DNA of 64,000 nucleotides from Lumbricus rubellus (Eukaryota; Annelida; Clitellata; Crassiclitellata; Lumbricidae), in NCBI GenBank assembly GCA_945859605.1, contig OX243820.1:22982450-23046449 (forward strand), read 5' to 3'. The notes under the pieces were generated by a model. The model was not told the DNA's origin. It worked only from the letters and a program-made list of their open reading frames with translations, and ran no database searches. Positions within the stretch are counted from its first letter, which is position 1, and each line of letters opens with the position of its first letter. This document shows, in pieces, positions 37,301-48,243 of the stretch. A program made the translations under genes and the position numbers.

Positions 37301-40300
37301 ATAGCGCCCCTTCAAGAAAACTACTCAGAGGCGCTCCCAACCCAGCCACAGCAAAAGAAAAAGAAAAAGACTTGAGAGATTTATGAAACAAGTGTGACTG
37401 GTCATCAGATGTAATAAATGAAGCTTTGAAGGGAGGTCATTCCAGATGGACGACCTACAATCGAGAAAGCCCAGCATTGTCTTGCAGATGAACAAGCCCA
37501 TGGAACTAGGAGTTGCCTCTTCATGTAGCAGAGCGAAGTGCCCGACTCGCTTCAATGTCAGAGATTGGGCGACAGAGATCGCATAGAGCCATAGATAAGA
37601 TGTGAACAATGAACATGCAAGTCTTTTACCTCTGCATGGAGAGTTGAGTCAGTGCATTACGTGAAAAAAGACAATTCTTTGACTATTCCTTGCTGTGTGA
37701 CATATAAAAAAGGTCTATTTGCTAGGTTGCTGTGTTTTTGATGATTCTCATCTAACAGAATAACTTAGTCATACAATCAAAGCCCATGTCTTTTATCCAG
37801 GACACGTAATTAAGAGACTTTAGATCCTCAAGATGGCCTTTTAGTGGCATACATTTGAGAGAATGATGCCAGAGAGATCACTGTGGTCTGTGCAAATGCA
37901 GAATGAAGACATTTTCGGTAGGCTGGAATCCCTGGAGTGTCTCAGAAGTGGCCACATTGTTGAATAAATAGCTGCAGTTAGTGGCGACCAAAGGAAGATC
38001 AATTGTCTGGCGGATGTTTGAAATGCGCTGGTAACCTTTTGCTGCAAAATTGAGAATTCAAACTGATATGCCACATGACAATTACACATAGATTTATCTT
38101 CATCAATGATGAAAACCGCAGTGACAGGTTGTCATATTTCTGGGTAAAGTAGCATAATGAAAAATTGCTTTAGGCTATTCTTCATATTGTATACACTGTA
38201 GAGTCCAGATTTTACCAAAGGCCATGCAGCAGCTCTTAGTTCTTTTTTGACCACTTGATTTTTATTTGGACTTTGGAGCCATTGTTAGATGTGTCGTGCC
38301 CAAATAAAGTACCGTAATGTTCATAATGTTTGGACATTTACTGGAACTCTGGCTGCATTTTTTAAAATTTGAGCAAGGCTTTATGCAATTTTTATGATGT
38401 TTCACCGTCTTTGCCACTTGGACCAGTCTACCAATAAGTAGTGAAAGGACACTGTATTGTATGGGGAGACTTAATTGGTCGTCAGTGGCGGCGCCGAAGG
38501 CGCAAAGTTAGGAGTGCCGAAGGCACGAAGCCCGTCCCGACTAGGGGGTCTGAGGGAGCGTCGTAGGTCTGGGGCGGAGCTCCAGCGACCAGCGCATTTT
38601 TGGCTGTGTCGACCTGAAATGGAGCCATTTTTAGTCTCTTGTTTGCCAGCTATTTGTGAACAATAAAGTCGCTAAAACTTCAAGAATAAGTCGTTTTTCA
38701 GTGTCGCAAGCTATCAGGATAACAATAAAAAATCGCCCAAAATTGTGTGACGTCATATATGGACGGCGTCACAGCCCCTTTGCGAGTAGCTCTAACAACG
38801 TCAAACAAACGTTGTCACCCAAAGCACACGCAGAGCAAACGTGGATTACCGGGCTTTACAGCAAATTCTGTTAATGTGAGCCTACATAGGCCTATATAGG
38901 TTAAATTAATAGCTACATGTTTTATGTACATGTATATAATTACGGTCGTCCATGCAGTCATGGGTGTCTGGTCGGTCGTCCATTCAGTAATGTTCGGCCG
39001 TCCGTATACTGCATGGATGGTCGTCCATGCAGTCATGGCCGGCCGTCCGTAACTGCATGGACGCCGTCCATGCAGTCATGGACGACTGGCCAAATAAGTC
39101 ATAGGACGGTGTCCTGCCTCGAAAATAAGTGCCAGGACGCCGTCCATGACCGTCCTGGCACACTTTAAGCCCTGGATTTAATGATGAAATGAAGTAATGA
39201 TTTAATGATGTAATGATTTAATGATGTAATGATTTAATGATGAAATGATTTAATGATGTAATGATTTAATGATGTAATGATTTAATGATGTAATGATTTA
39301 GTGATGCAATGATTTAATGATGCAATGATTCAGGACTGGCTGGAGAGCCAGGGCATTGAGATCAACGCAATGGAGGACTGTCCAGACGATCCATACATGA
39401 TTGATCGAAAGAACCGAGAGCCAAAGAAGACGATGCAAACACCTTCGGACTTTGACAAGCTGCGACAGTTCCTTGAGATGGATCGTAGGGTCCTGCGCTT
39501 CTACTGTGTCTGGGACGATCGTGATGTGATGTTTGGTCAGATGAGAAAGTTCATCGTGCATGTAAGTCTCAAATCTAGTACTTTATTGACTACGTGGGTT
39601 TAAGCTGTATCCTGTTATTTCATTCAATCATTCATTCATTCAGAGCATTTATATAGCGCCCCTTCAAGAAACTACTCAGAGGCGCTCCCAGCCCAACCAC
39701 AAACAAAGAAAAAAGACTTGACAGACTTGTCGAACTCAGCCGGATGGACCACAAGTAGAGAGCGAAGCGTAACCGGGAGGTCGTTCCAGACAGTAGGCCC
39801 CACGACCGAGAAAGCACGGCGCTGCTTAATAGCCTAGCGAGCCCGTGGAACCAGGAGCTCACCCCTAGCCGAAGAGCAAAGTACACGACGCGCTGCAACC
39901 TCAAGTACCTGGGCTGTAGTCAACGGTTAGCTTATAAAAGACCTATATGTGAATGGCATCACCTGGCCAATAAAACGAAAACTCTTCTTACTAACTTGTT
40001 GTCACGATTTCATGATGATGCATTACATTACATACCATTGCATCCTTTTGTCTTCTTTTCAGTATTATCTAAGTGATGATACAATGGAAGTTCGTGAGGT
40101 GCGTATCATCAACGATGGCTATGATCCGTTTCCCTGCCTCATCTACCGCCATCGAATCGCCAAAGACCGTTACGACATCGAGCCATCCTTTCCTCTCGGT
40201 GCAATGGAAATAACCGACGAAGAGGTCAAAGAGTACTTCTCACCAATCGACTTCAAAATCGGAAAAACTGTTCTCATCTACAACCGACGATTCCTGATCT

Positions 40301-43300
40301 ATGATGTGGATAATTTCACGAAGGCATTCTACTGGAAGAACTTTGGCATGACAGACTTTACACCAGTGGATGTTGTTGTAAAGCAACCAGATCCTCCAGT
40401 CAGGGTATCAGTCCGAGATTTGATTGTTTTTAACTCAAACATCTAAATTGTATTGTATTTTATTTGCAGATCTATAAAGCACCTCTCACAGCACTACCCA
40501 ATTGGAGGTGCTCCCAGTGTGAAGAGCCTGCGAAAAAGATAAGTCTTCAGACAACGAGAGGAGACAGCAATACTCCCGGTTAAGATTGCGTAGTGATTTG
40601 TATAAGAAAGGTCATTCTAGAGGTCATTCTTATCCTCGCAGAACAGATCAATTGTCTTAGATGGTTGTGTTATTACGCAGTAGCATATTATATGCCTTGT
40701 CAATGAAGTCAATAATTTATTCGAGTTTTGAATCAGTTTTTTTTATTCATTCACAAACTGAAAAGCCTGTATCAGTAAGCAACAGTAGTGTACTTACAAG
40801 AAACTGAGTACAAGTAATTAATCTGCACATTGTTACATCTTAACTGAAGGCAAAAATGCTCAAAGTTGCGTTACCGATACCGTTTCACACTGAAAAACCT
40901 ATTCTTAGATTCTGCTAATAGAAAGTCGCCTGTCACTGTTTATTGGTTCTGTTGGAGATTTTGTGTCTCAATATCTAGTTTTGTATGAATGTTTTGCAGG
41001 AATACCCACCGTACAACACACATGGTTCTGTGGAAGATTCAATGCAAAACTGTCGGAAAGTAGTCCCAGAACCACCACGAAAGGATTACATCAAAATGCT
41101 TGACCAGCAAGGCAAAGTGTTGCGCTATGAAGCCATGCTGGTAAGAAGACAACACACTGCATCTTCTGCTCAAAAACGATTTTCATTGTCGCTTAGATTC
41201 ATTAAGTTTTGAAACCTAGTAATGACTTCTGGATGGGCTACCATGGCTTACGGTTATTACCATGCAATTACGTGCATTATTAATTTTAGGTTTTTACTCT
41301 AAGAATATGCAATCTTTAAAAGTTGTTGAATTGCCTGTCTTTGTTGATCTGCTTGGATGGCACACGAAGTAAACTCTAGTATTCTTTTAAATGGACATAT
41401 TTATTAATCTATTTATTAATTATTATTGTTATTATAAACATATTGCTGATCACCACCTAAAGTCTTGAGAGCTTTTACTGTGTGTGTGGTGCCTAACTGT
41501 GTACCTTCTGTAACAAAGCAGTCGACCTATTAAATATTAGTTTAGAAGTGGAAGGAAATCAGTCCTTCAAGCTGCCTTAGAAGTTAGAACTGCTGTGGGT
41601 GTTAGGCTGTTTAAGCTGCCTTAGGGCATTGGTAGGCAGTGTTAGGAATTTAATTTTCTTTCCTTGGCCAATCAGGGCATATGGCTAATTTTCTCTCTCT
41701 CACCATCTGACCTTGCCGCTCACATTGTATTGTCATTGTACCGTAATCTTTGTAGCTGAGTTAACTGTTGGGCACATGTGGAACCAAAATCTTGGAACAA
41801 ATTTTTGTCCCTGTCAGGAATTGAAATTCTGATCCTCTCAGTTCACAGTCCGTCATGCTTGCCAAGTGCTAGATTATTATGCACAGAAAGGCTAAACAAT
41901 ATATGGTGTTCAATAACTTGCAGATTTTATTGAAACGTATTTACCACTACAGCAATAAGTTTTTGGGAGATTTATTATTTGTAAACTTTTAAAGTTAAAT
42001 GCACCCAAAATGTACAGTAAGGCTAAACAAGCAATATATGGTGTTCAATAATTTGCAGATTTTATTGAAACATTTACCACAACAACAATAAGTTTTGGGA
42101 TATTTATTATTTGTAAACTTTAATTTATCACAAAGGTTCTACAGTGGCAATTTATAATTAAATATATTATATGCTTAAATGTATGCAGATTGTGTCATTT
42201 GGATTATTATTAACTGTTGTAGGATTCGACCAAACCGGGCGACAAATGTCGTCGTTTCATCATTTCGTATAAACTTTGTGATGATACCATCAATATTTAT
42301 GAGCCTCCAATTCGAAATTCCGGAGTGCTTGGTGGCAAATTCCTTGAACCAACTCGTGTGGCAAAGCCCGGCTCCCCACTGGATCGACCAGAATACTACG
42401 GGCCGCAGGATTTGTACATTGGAGCCGTGATTGAGGTCTTCAAGCACCGTTTTGTCATCACGAATGCCGACTATTATGTGCTGAAATATCTGGAGAGACA
42501 CTGTCACCAAATGCCAGGTACATCTCAGAATCTGTCTCCTGTATTGTTGTAAATATGCTTTTTACTGATGATTAATAAGTTTACTCCAACCCTGTTCAAA
42601 CATTTAGATAGTAAAGTTTCAAGAAAACTACAGTTTTTATTATAAAAGGCAAAGTAATTTTTCATCACGTACAGAAAAAATGTATCAAAATAGTGGTAGA
42701 AAGATAAGATAAGATGAGGTTGTATGCCAGCTGAAAAGAACATTTGTATGTAAAATGTGATAAGGATGCCAATGTCATACCACTGCTGCTTGACATTCTC
42801 ACTTACAGTTGGCATTTCATTCCAGGTTTTCATTTTTCGCTTATAATAGTCTGAATTTTTCAGTATCTTGACATGTGGAATTTGAATTCAGTATTTCTTC
42901 TACAGCTGATGCACAATTACAATTTGCGCCAATGCACTATTCGTTTTCTGCCAGCAATTTTTTATCAAAGTTTTACAACCATACTTTTACATAATTTAAC
43001 ACTTTTCTGCTCAATTTTAAGAACTTTTCATGACCCATTTCTTATCTGCTTAATTCTTTACTCTCATGTCCTTGATTTTATACTTATTTAAGTGTGTCAG
43101 TGAGTTTCTAAACATGGTATAATTTGCAAAATAAAAAACTTGGAAATTGCTGTCTATTATAAATGTCGATAATGTATTAAGAACCATAAACCGTTAATTA
43201 TCAGTGTGGTTGACACTTGACAGAGAGGTAGCAATTTGTTTTTCATCAGTTCTGACATCTATATTTGTTGTGCTTCAGATATTTGCTTAGTATGTTATTA

Positions 43301-45430
43301 AATTTTTTTAGAAGTTTCTGCTAGCACATAACATCAAGAGTGATTTTGAGAACACTTCCAATATGAATTGTTTTAAGTTGCCATTATATTGTGGGGCGCG
43401 GTGGTGTAGTGGTGGAGTCGTTGCCTTGAAGCCGGACGGTTCGAGGTTCAAATCCACCTCGCTGCGTATTTGTGTAAGGACCTTGGGCAAGTCCTTCACT
43501 CACAATTGCTTAGCGCTTCGGCGTGAAACTCCGATGCAGTGTCTGCTCTGCATTCGGGAGCGCCTCTGAGTAGAGAGCTTGAAGGGGCGCTATAACAAGT
43601 GCGCATACAATCACAATCAATCAATCAATCAATTGCACAATGCACAGCTTTGAAGCTATTGTTGGAATGTTAAGCTTAAATAGCTTTGTTATTTGTTCAT
43701 AGCATGCACAATGCAGTCTCTCAGAGACAAACTTGCAGGATACGATGACACTGCCAATCGTCAGTTGCCTATCAAAGGAGGACCAGTGTGCGTTAAACGA
43801 TCAGGAAAGTAAGTAGTGCACTGCAAACTGTGTGCGCTGTGAAATGCAGTGTAGGCCAATTGTCTGTGATAGATTTTAATATAAGCTACCAGAACTCTTA
43901 ATTGGAGTCTGAATTTCTTGGTTAAGATGGAATAAAGTCAGTTGATCACTTACTTATTTGTCTACTTGTATTATTATTCATCAGGCTGTGAGGGCTTTTT
44001 GACTTAAGAGTAAAATAGAACAGTAGTAATTCAGCTGCAATGCCTTACAAGTCTCATCACATTGAGAAAGAATAATTGTCAATTTAAAATGACACATCAG
44101 TATTGGAACTTGGAGCACAGTGATGAAAGGCATTAGGCATAATTTGTCACTGTGTCGTCACCATTGTTTTACATGTGTGTGTGTGTGAGTGTGTGTGTAG
44201 GTGTGTGTGTACGTGTGTGTGTGTGGATGCAGACTGAAATGCAGACTGCATTGTTGTTTTTATGTTGAATTCAGTGCGGAAGACTTGCAGAAGCTCGTGG
44301 AAGAGGTAAAGACACAGCTGAAGAAGTTGGACATCACGTCTAACAATCGCAAGGATAAGATTTTTCTTGGTTTTGATTTTGGCCACGCTGGATGCGTCAA
44401 CCGTGAGAACTTGCAAGACATCTGCCTTAGACACCATCTTCCCTGTGACAATGACATCATAGACTGTGTATGTACTGCTCTCTTATGTATAGGGTTGTAA
44501 TATCGATTTTTTAGGAATTCGGTTGTAGATAGCAGACTTTTTGAACCTATTTACGGTTTCTTTATTAGCCTTATAGAAATTTCACTTTCCCCAGCATAAA
44601 TGATGATGGTGGCCGCTAGGATTCATTGCATTCGATGATCTTTTCAACAGAAAAAGTGTTTAACAGGTTCTGTAATTAATTCGTCTGGCTTGCTGATAGC
44701 AAATTTTATATTGGTTTTCAGTTTTGCCATAGATATTTTTAAATTTGATGAAATGCGTGACGATGTTGCAATCAAAGTGTCTCATCACAATGTCTACCAT
44801 GTGTCACCTCTTATTATAATGGGTCGGGGATAATCCAGCACAGCAGCTACCACAAATTTCAACCAATCAATCAGAATTTATATATTTGTTGCAATGAGTT
44901 TGTTCTCACGGCAAACTTTCAGGCTAGAAAACATCAGCTGAATGCATATCAAATCAGTGCAAAATTAAGTGGGCATTGGTATGTTAAGGTTGAAATTATC
45001 CATTCTTTGATGCTAATAGAAAACACAATTTGTTTACCATGACTATTTGAATCAATTTGGACTTTTAATGGACCTGTTGGTACAAATTACCTAAGTACAT
45101 AGATTCACGTAAATGGTTTAGCAAAACAAATGTGTATGACTGTATGTGCTGTTGAAAGATTAATATTTAAGTATAATTATTATTGATGGATTTAATCAGT
45201 TAATCTACAGAGTTTCTTATTCTTGGTAATTAAGAAAATGTATGCACTAAAAGATAAGCGAATTTGTGTTGATGGATCTTGTAGACAATATTAGATTTGT
45301 TTTTACGTTTTGACGGTGCATGTGATGTGGATAATCATTGTTCTTGCAGCTGGCAAGGCAGATTGGTCAAGATCCGGATCACATAACTCTGGAGGAACTC
45401 AGGCAGTTCTTTGAAGCCATTCCACAATGA
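31311..45430 (+). CDS. EFHC1: EF-hand domain-containing protein 1 (myoclonin-1), complete
   Basis: Axonemal protein that binds inside doublet microtubules (homologue of algal RIB72); human mutations are linked to juvenile myoclonic epilepsy (family knowledge). Eleven coding exons: 31311-31358, 32181-32402, 33938-34088, 37016-37152, 39334-39561, 40063-40404, 41000-41140, 42223-42517, 43703-43808, 44275-44467, 45350-45430. All phases join, giving 647 residues against 640 in human. It starts [20 protein letters not shown] (human HGLPFLPGTSFKDSTKTAF). Three DM10 domains begin near residues 91 (VLRFYAWF), 238 ([10 protein letters not shown]) and 415 (VLRYEAML); conserved blocks include [14 protein letters not shown] and [13 protein letters not shown]. 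The EF-hand-like C terminus spans about 580-647. Exon 3 (gtcttt) and exon 4 (gtactt) have weak donors. EFHC1 is favoured over EFHC2 by length and by block identity. Confidence 0.96.
32700..32760 (+). repeat. Non-LTR 3' end with (AATAC)n tail
   Basis: ttgtactttgccagtgttac...aataaacg then AATACAATACAATA, in EFHC1 intron 2. The tail identifies it as a short retroposon end. Confidence 0.5.
32930..33195 (-). mobile_element. tRNA-derived SINE, subfamily A, next to a LINE tail
   Basis: Reading the minus strand from 33193: ggggcgcggtggtctagtgg, B box ggttcgaatcc, aaggaccttgggcaagtcct, gagcgcctctgagtagagag, gaaggggcgctataacaag. Next to it, at 32932-32985, is an (ATTC)n tail plus ttatacagcaccccttcaag, the 3' end of a separate LINE copy. 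EFHC1 intron 2. Confidence 0.88.
33284..33366. repeat. (CATA)n microsatellite
   Basis: About 60 bp of CATA units, then CA repeats, about 90 bp beyond the 5' end of the minus-strand SINE, EFHC1 intron 2. Confidence 0.95.
33770..33930 (+). repeat. LINE 3' end just before EFHC1 exon 3
   Basis: The frame reads [13 protein letters not shown], the usual K.LKTHLF end of L2/CR1-type ORF2, then aaagcgtggtataaatgac and a TTGTATTGTAT tail. The tail ends only 8 bp before the exon 3 acceptor at 33937, so retroposon sequence may supply part of the branch and pyrimidine region. Confidence 0.65.
34110..37000. other. EFHC1 intron 3
   Basis: No exon seen. It contains a (GGT/GAT)n tract at 34755-34912 (proline/histidine frames on the minus strand are artefacts) and a CA-rich patch at 35650-35690. 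The 79-codon open frame at 35044-35280 has no recognisable domain. Confidence 0.5.
37262..37640 (-). repeat. L2/CR1-like LINE 3' end
   Basis: (ATTC)n tail, tatatagcgccccttcaag and actactcagaggcgctccc, then a minus-strand frame with [13 protein letters not shown] and [13 protein letters not shown]. Matches the copy at 1.7 kb. EFHC1 intron 4. Confidence 0.8.
38484..38700. mobile_element. Possible partial hAT element (cagtggcggcgcc end)
   Basis: The left terminus cagtggcggcgcc matches the end of the MITE at 30711. No matching right end is found within the next 700 bp. The stretch is markedly GC-rich against the intron. EFHC1 intron 4. Confidence 0.35.
38938..39173. repeat. Cluster of inverted cgtccatgcagtcatgg repeats and hairpin
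   Basis: At least five copies, in both orientations, of gtccatgcagtcatgg-like units (38948, 38975, 39020, 39045, 39067), then a hairpin agtgccaggacg...cgtcctggcacact and ttaagccctgg. The last 90 bp match the direct repeats at 27.4 and 28.6 kb. Confidence 0.75.
39179..39333. repeat. 16-bp minisatellite abutting EFHC1 exon 5
   Basis: About nine units of taatgatttaatgatg with few substitutions. The final unit reads caatgattcag, and its AG is the exon 5 acceptor at 39332-39333. There is no clear polypyrimidine tract other than what the repeat provides. Confidence 0.9.
39618..39925 (-). repeat. L2/CR1-like LINE 3' end
   Basis: (ATTC)n tail, atatagcgccccttcaagaa, actactcagaggcgctccc, then minus-strand coding remains: [15 protein letters not shown] and upstream [10 protein letters not shown]. 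Begins 57 bp after the exon 5 donor. EFHC1 intron 5. Confidence 0.85.
40447..40660 (-). repeat. LINE 3' end with (TTGTA)n tail
   Basis: Starts as an AATAC-type tail on the minus strand, then aagcacctctcacagcac and ggaggtgctcccagtg, a diverged form of the family module, with a decayed K.LFR frame. EFHC1 intron 6, 43 bp past the donor. Confidence 0.6.
41884..42124. repeat. Tandem duplication of ~120 bp
   Basis: 41884-41997 and 42010-42122 share aaggctaaaca...atatatggtgttcaata, gcagattttattgaaac, and tttattatttgtaaactt, with small indels. EFHC1 intron 7, ending 100 bp before exon 8. Confidence 0.8.
43393..43634 (+). mobile_element. tRNA-derived SINE, subfamily A
   Basis: ggggcgcggtggtgtagtgg, B box region ggttcaaatcc (one change from consensus), aaggaccttgggcaagtcct, then gagcgcctctgagtagagag and an AATC-repeat tail. 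EFHC1 intron 8. Confidence 0.9.
44174..44228. repeat. (GT)n microsatellite before EFHC1 exon 10
   Basis: Interrupted GT repeats about 50 bp upstream of the exon 10 acceptor. Confidence 0.85.
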
Positions 45431-45653
45431 ATGAGTCGCCTCAGGATGGGTTACTACTAGTTACCCACTGAGAAAAATGGATTTTTAACAGCATATAATA
45501 TAAAAAATTTACTTTTTGGAAATATTTGCTTTATTTTTGCTTTCATCTAGCCTTATTTACTTGAATGGACTTTAAATGTACAGAATACGCAAAAATATTT
45601 TATTGCAAATATTAATGTATTTTCTTAAAGTTTGAAGCAATGCCAACTCTGGT

Positions 45654-45659
45654 AATAAA
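45654..45659 (+). promoter_or_regulatory. Candidate polyadenylation signal, EFHC1
   Basis: AATAAA 224 bp after the EFHC1 stop. A second hexamer is at 46129-46134. Confidence 0.45.
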
Positions 45660-46290
45660 TTGGATAAACATTTTTTTCTGTCTTTGTTAAAACAGTTGCT
45701 GCAGAATGTAAACCTGCCATACCTAAATATATACCGTGACTTGTGAGAAAACTGATAGTATCGCGCAATTTCACCATGAATGTTGATATCATTCAACTCT
45801 AAACAAGACAGTTTGTAGAATTTGAAGGCAAATTAATTTCAGGAGTATTTTCTACGAAGTATCTTACATCTGGATATGAATGTAGCAGATGCAGCACCGT
45901 ATAATTTATTGGGCAAAGTAGGCGATGTGCCTAGGACCTACGAACATCACAGGGGCCTATGCATGTCAGAATGTGATATTAAAAATCAAATGGAAAGATT
46001 TTGTTAGACCTTAGTGGATATATCAAGGATATTGAATTTAAATAGGGAATGTTTCAAACAAGTAAATTGTGATTTAAATAATGAAAGCAGGGTGTGTTCA
46101 TAAATCATAATTAAACATGGCATTAATCAATAAAAGAAATGGGAATGTGTAGTTATTATGCGTTTAGCCGTAATGCAAATTAAGCGGAAAGTTGGGTCTG
46201 CAAATGAGCCCTGAGCAAAGACCGGGTCTTTGAATTCTGTTTAGTTTATAGAGAATTCTCTGATCTGGATGCAAGTTCTTGAGTGTGACA

Positions 46291-46656
46291 GATATTAACA
46301 TAGGCGTACGAGGCGGGGGTCCAGAGGGGCAAATCCTCCCCAGATATTTCAGGCAAGTCTTGTTTTTTTCGGGCAAGCAAACCCGGGAAAATAGTTTAAA
46401 AACTAAAATGGTATTTTTTACGGCATTTCAACCCCCCCCCCACCCCCCCCCCCCCGATGACTGAAAAAGGGTCAACTTTTTGTCCGGGAAGAAATGTTAA
46501 TTTTCACAGCATTTCAAACTTTTTGTCTGGGCAAAAATAGTATTTCCCACCACGAGATTTCAACCCACGAAGTTATTTATTACAGAATTTATTTTTTGGG
46601 CCGAAGTAAAATCTTGCCCCCACTGCTAAAATCTCCCGTGCGCCTATGGATATTAA
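46291..46656. mobile_element. hAT-type MITE with perfect 8-bp target duplication
   Basis: The body is 46299-46648 (350 bp), with gatattaa on both sides (46291-46298, 46649-46656). Termini cataggcgtacgaggcggg and cccgtgcgcctatg are imperfect inverted repeats. The interior holds a poly-C tract at 46431-46455. No transposase. Confidence 0.85.
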
Positions 46657-46659
46657 AGA

Positions 46660-48090
46660 GAACTCTTTATTGGCATTTGACATATGTATAAATGGCTAAA
46701 GAATTATCTCTTAATAACAGACCTGATAATAATTGCAAATGATTGTTGTCATGGTCTCTGTTATCTTCATTACTTCTCAGCAGTTGCCAGGGTTAAAGTA
46801 TATGAAAAAAACTACATGAAAAGATATTCCCTAATTAACCCCACAAGAGGTGTTGGACAACAATTTGCCTAAGACTTCTGGGTACGTACCTTCTATAACT
46901 GATCTGAGAAGCAGACGTTCTTTCAAGCTGAATAAATGTTAGACGGAGCTGATGACAACTCTCAGCAGAGTAAAAGACAGCACTTGAAGAACAAGTGTCT
47001 GCCACTTTCCCACCTTAGCTGCCTTCATGTTTTCCTCATAAGCTGTCAAAGTTGATGCGCCTTATCAGTTGAGACCTCAGAATCTGACTAGTCAGTCAGT
47101 GACTAGTATATAAAACCAAGGTTGTGCACAATGAAACCATTCGTTCTAATTGTTTGACACAGGCGTTACTGTAAACAGCTTTCTCTGATAGCTACATTGG
47201 TAAGTTGGTGGAATTGAATTTTTATTAAGCATTATATATATAACATAGAATGTCAGAATTTGCTGTGTTAACCTGCTCTTGGCAAGAATTGTTTCAATAG
47301 CTTTCAGTATAGTACCTTTCTTCATCAGGAACTTCATGAGTACTCATAAACTTCCTAACTTTTCACAACCTGTGCTGATTCTGTATTTTACGGTTTCTAA
47401 TCATAACCTAAAACTTTTACAGCACCCTAAAAGCAAAGTCGTGTGGGAACCTGCTTATTCACAGGTGCTTAGTCAAAACATAATTGATAAGTAGGGATGG
47501 TGAAATTGATTCCAGGTCAATAATAATAATAATCGGTAATAATAAGAAAGGTTAAGGTAGGCATAATTCTAGTACTTATACTAACACAAGGCCAACATGC
47601 ACAGTAGTGGTATGCTAACCACTAAATTATAAAGCAAAATAAAACAGCATTATAAATACGGTAGATGCTCTTCTGCTCTCAAATAATAAGCCATAATCAT
47701 TTTCTTTGTCTTACATTAATAAATCGATTTGACAATACCAAAACGCGTCTTTTATTGTTAAGCCCATCTCTTACGGTAAACCTTGACAATTCATAACCCG
47801 CTACTAGGTTATTTGATACATAAAGAGTTATCACTGTGTATTCAGTTGCTCATCAAATAAAAGATCAAAATTCTCAACTATTCAAGAGAAATTATTTATG
47901 AGAAAATGGATCCAGAATCCTGATTTTTTGGCTTATTAAGACAAAACCTTTGGTCTATATTTAACAGTATAAAATAGTTTCCACATCGTCAGTATCGCTT
48001 ATTTAGACAATTAATTTTACAGATCAGAGGAAATACTGCAAATTTTGAAAATCTAAAGGTGCAATATTTATCATGTATGATGTGGATGTT
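46660..48090. other. Intergenic, nothing recognised
   Basis: Open frames at 46684-46872 and 47279-47494 have no motif or splice context that would support a gene. Confidence 0.35.
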
Positions 48091-48092
48091 CA

Positions 48093-48182
48093 ATTGTTCA
48101 TTCATTCATTCATTTCAAGAATTTATATAACGCCTCTTCAAAAGACATACTCAAAGGTGCAAATGTTGTGGACAAGGCAACT
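48093..48182 (-). repeat. LINE 3'-end fragment
   Basis: (ATTC)n tail then atttatataacgcctcttca and aaaagacatactcaaaggtgc, a diverged family 3' end, about 60 bp upstream of the small secreted-protein gene. Confidence 0.6.
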
Positions 48183-48243
48183 TAGTTGTAATATAAATTT
48201 TAGGTAGCATACCTTTTTCTGTTGTGATCATCACAGAAGAGAA

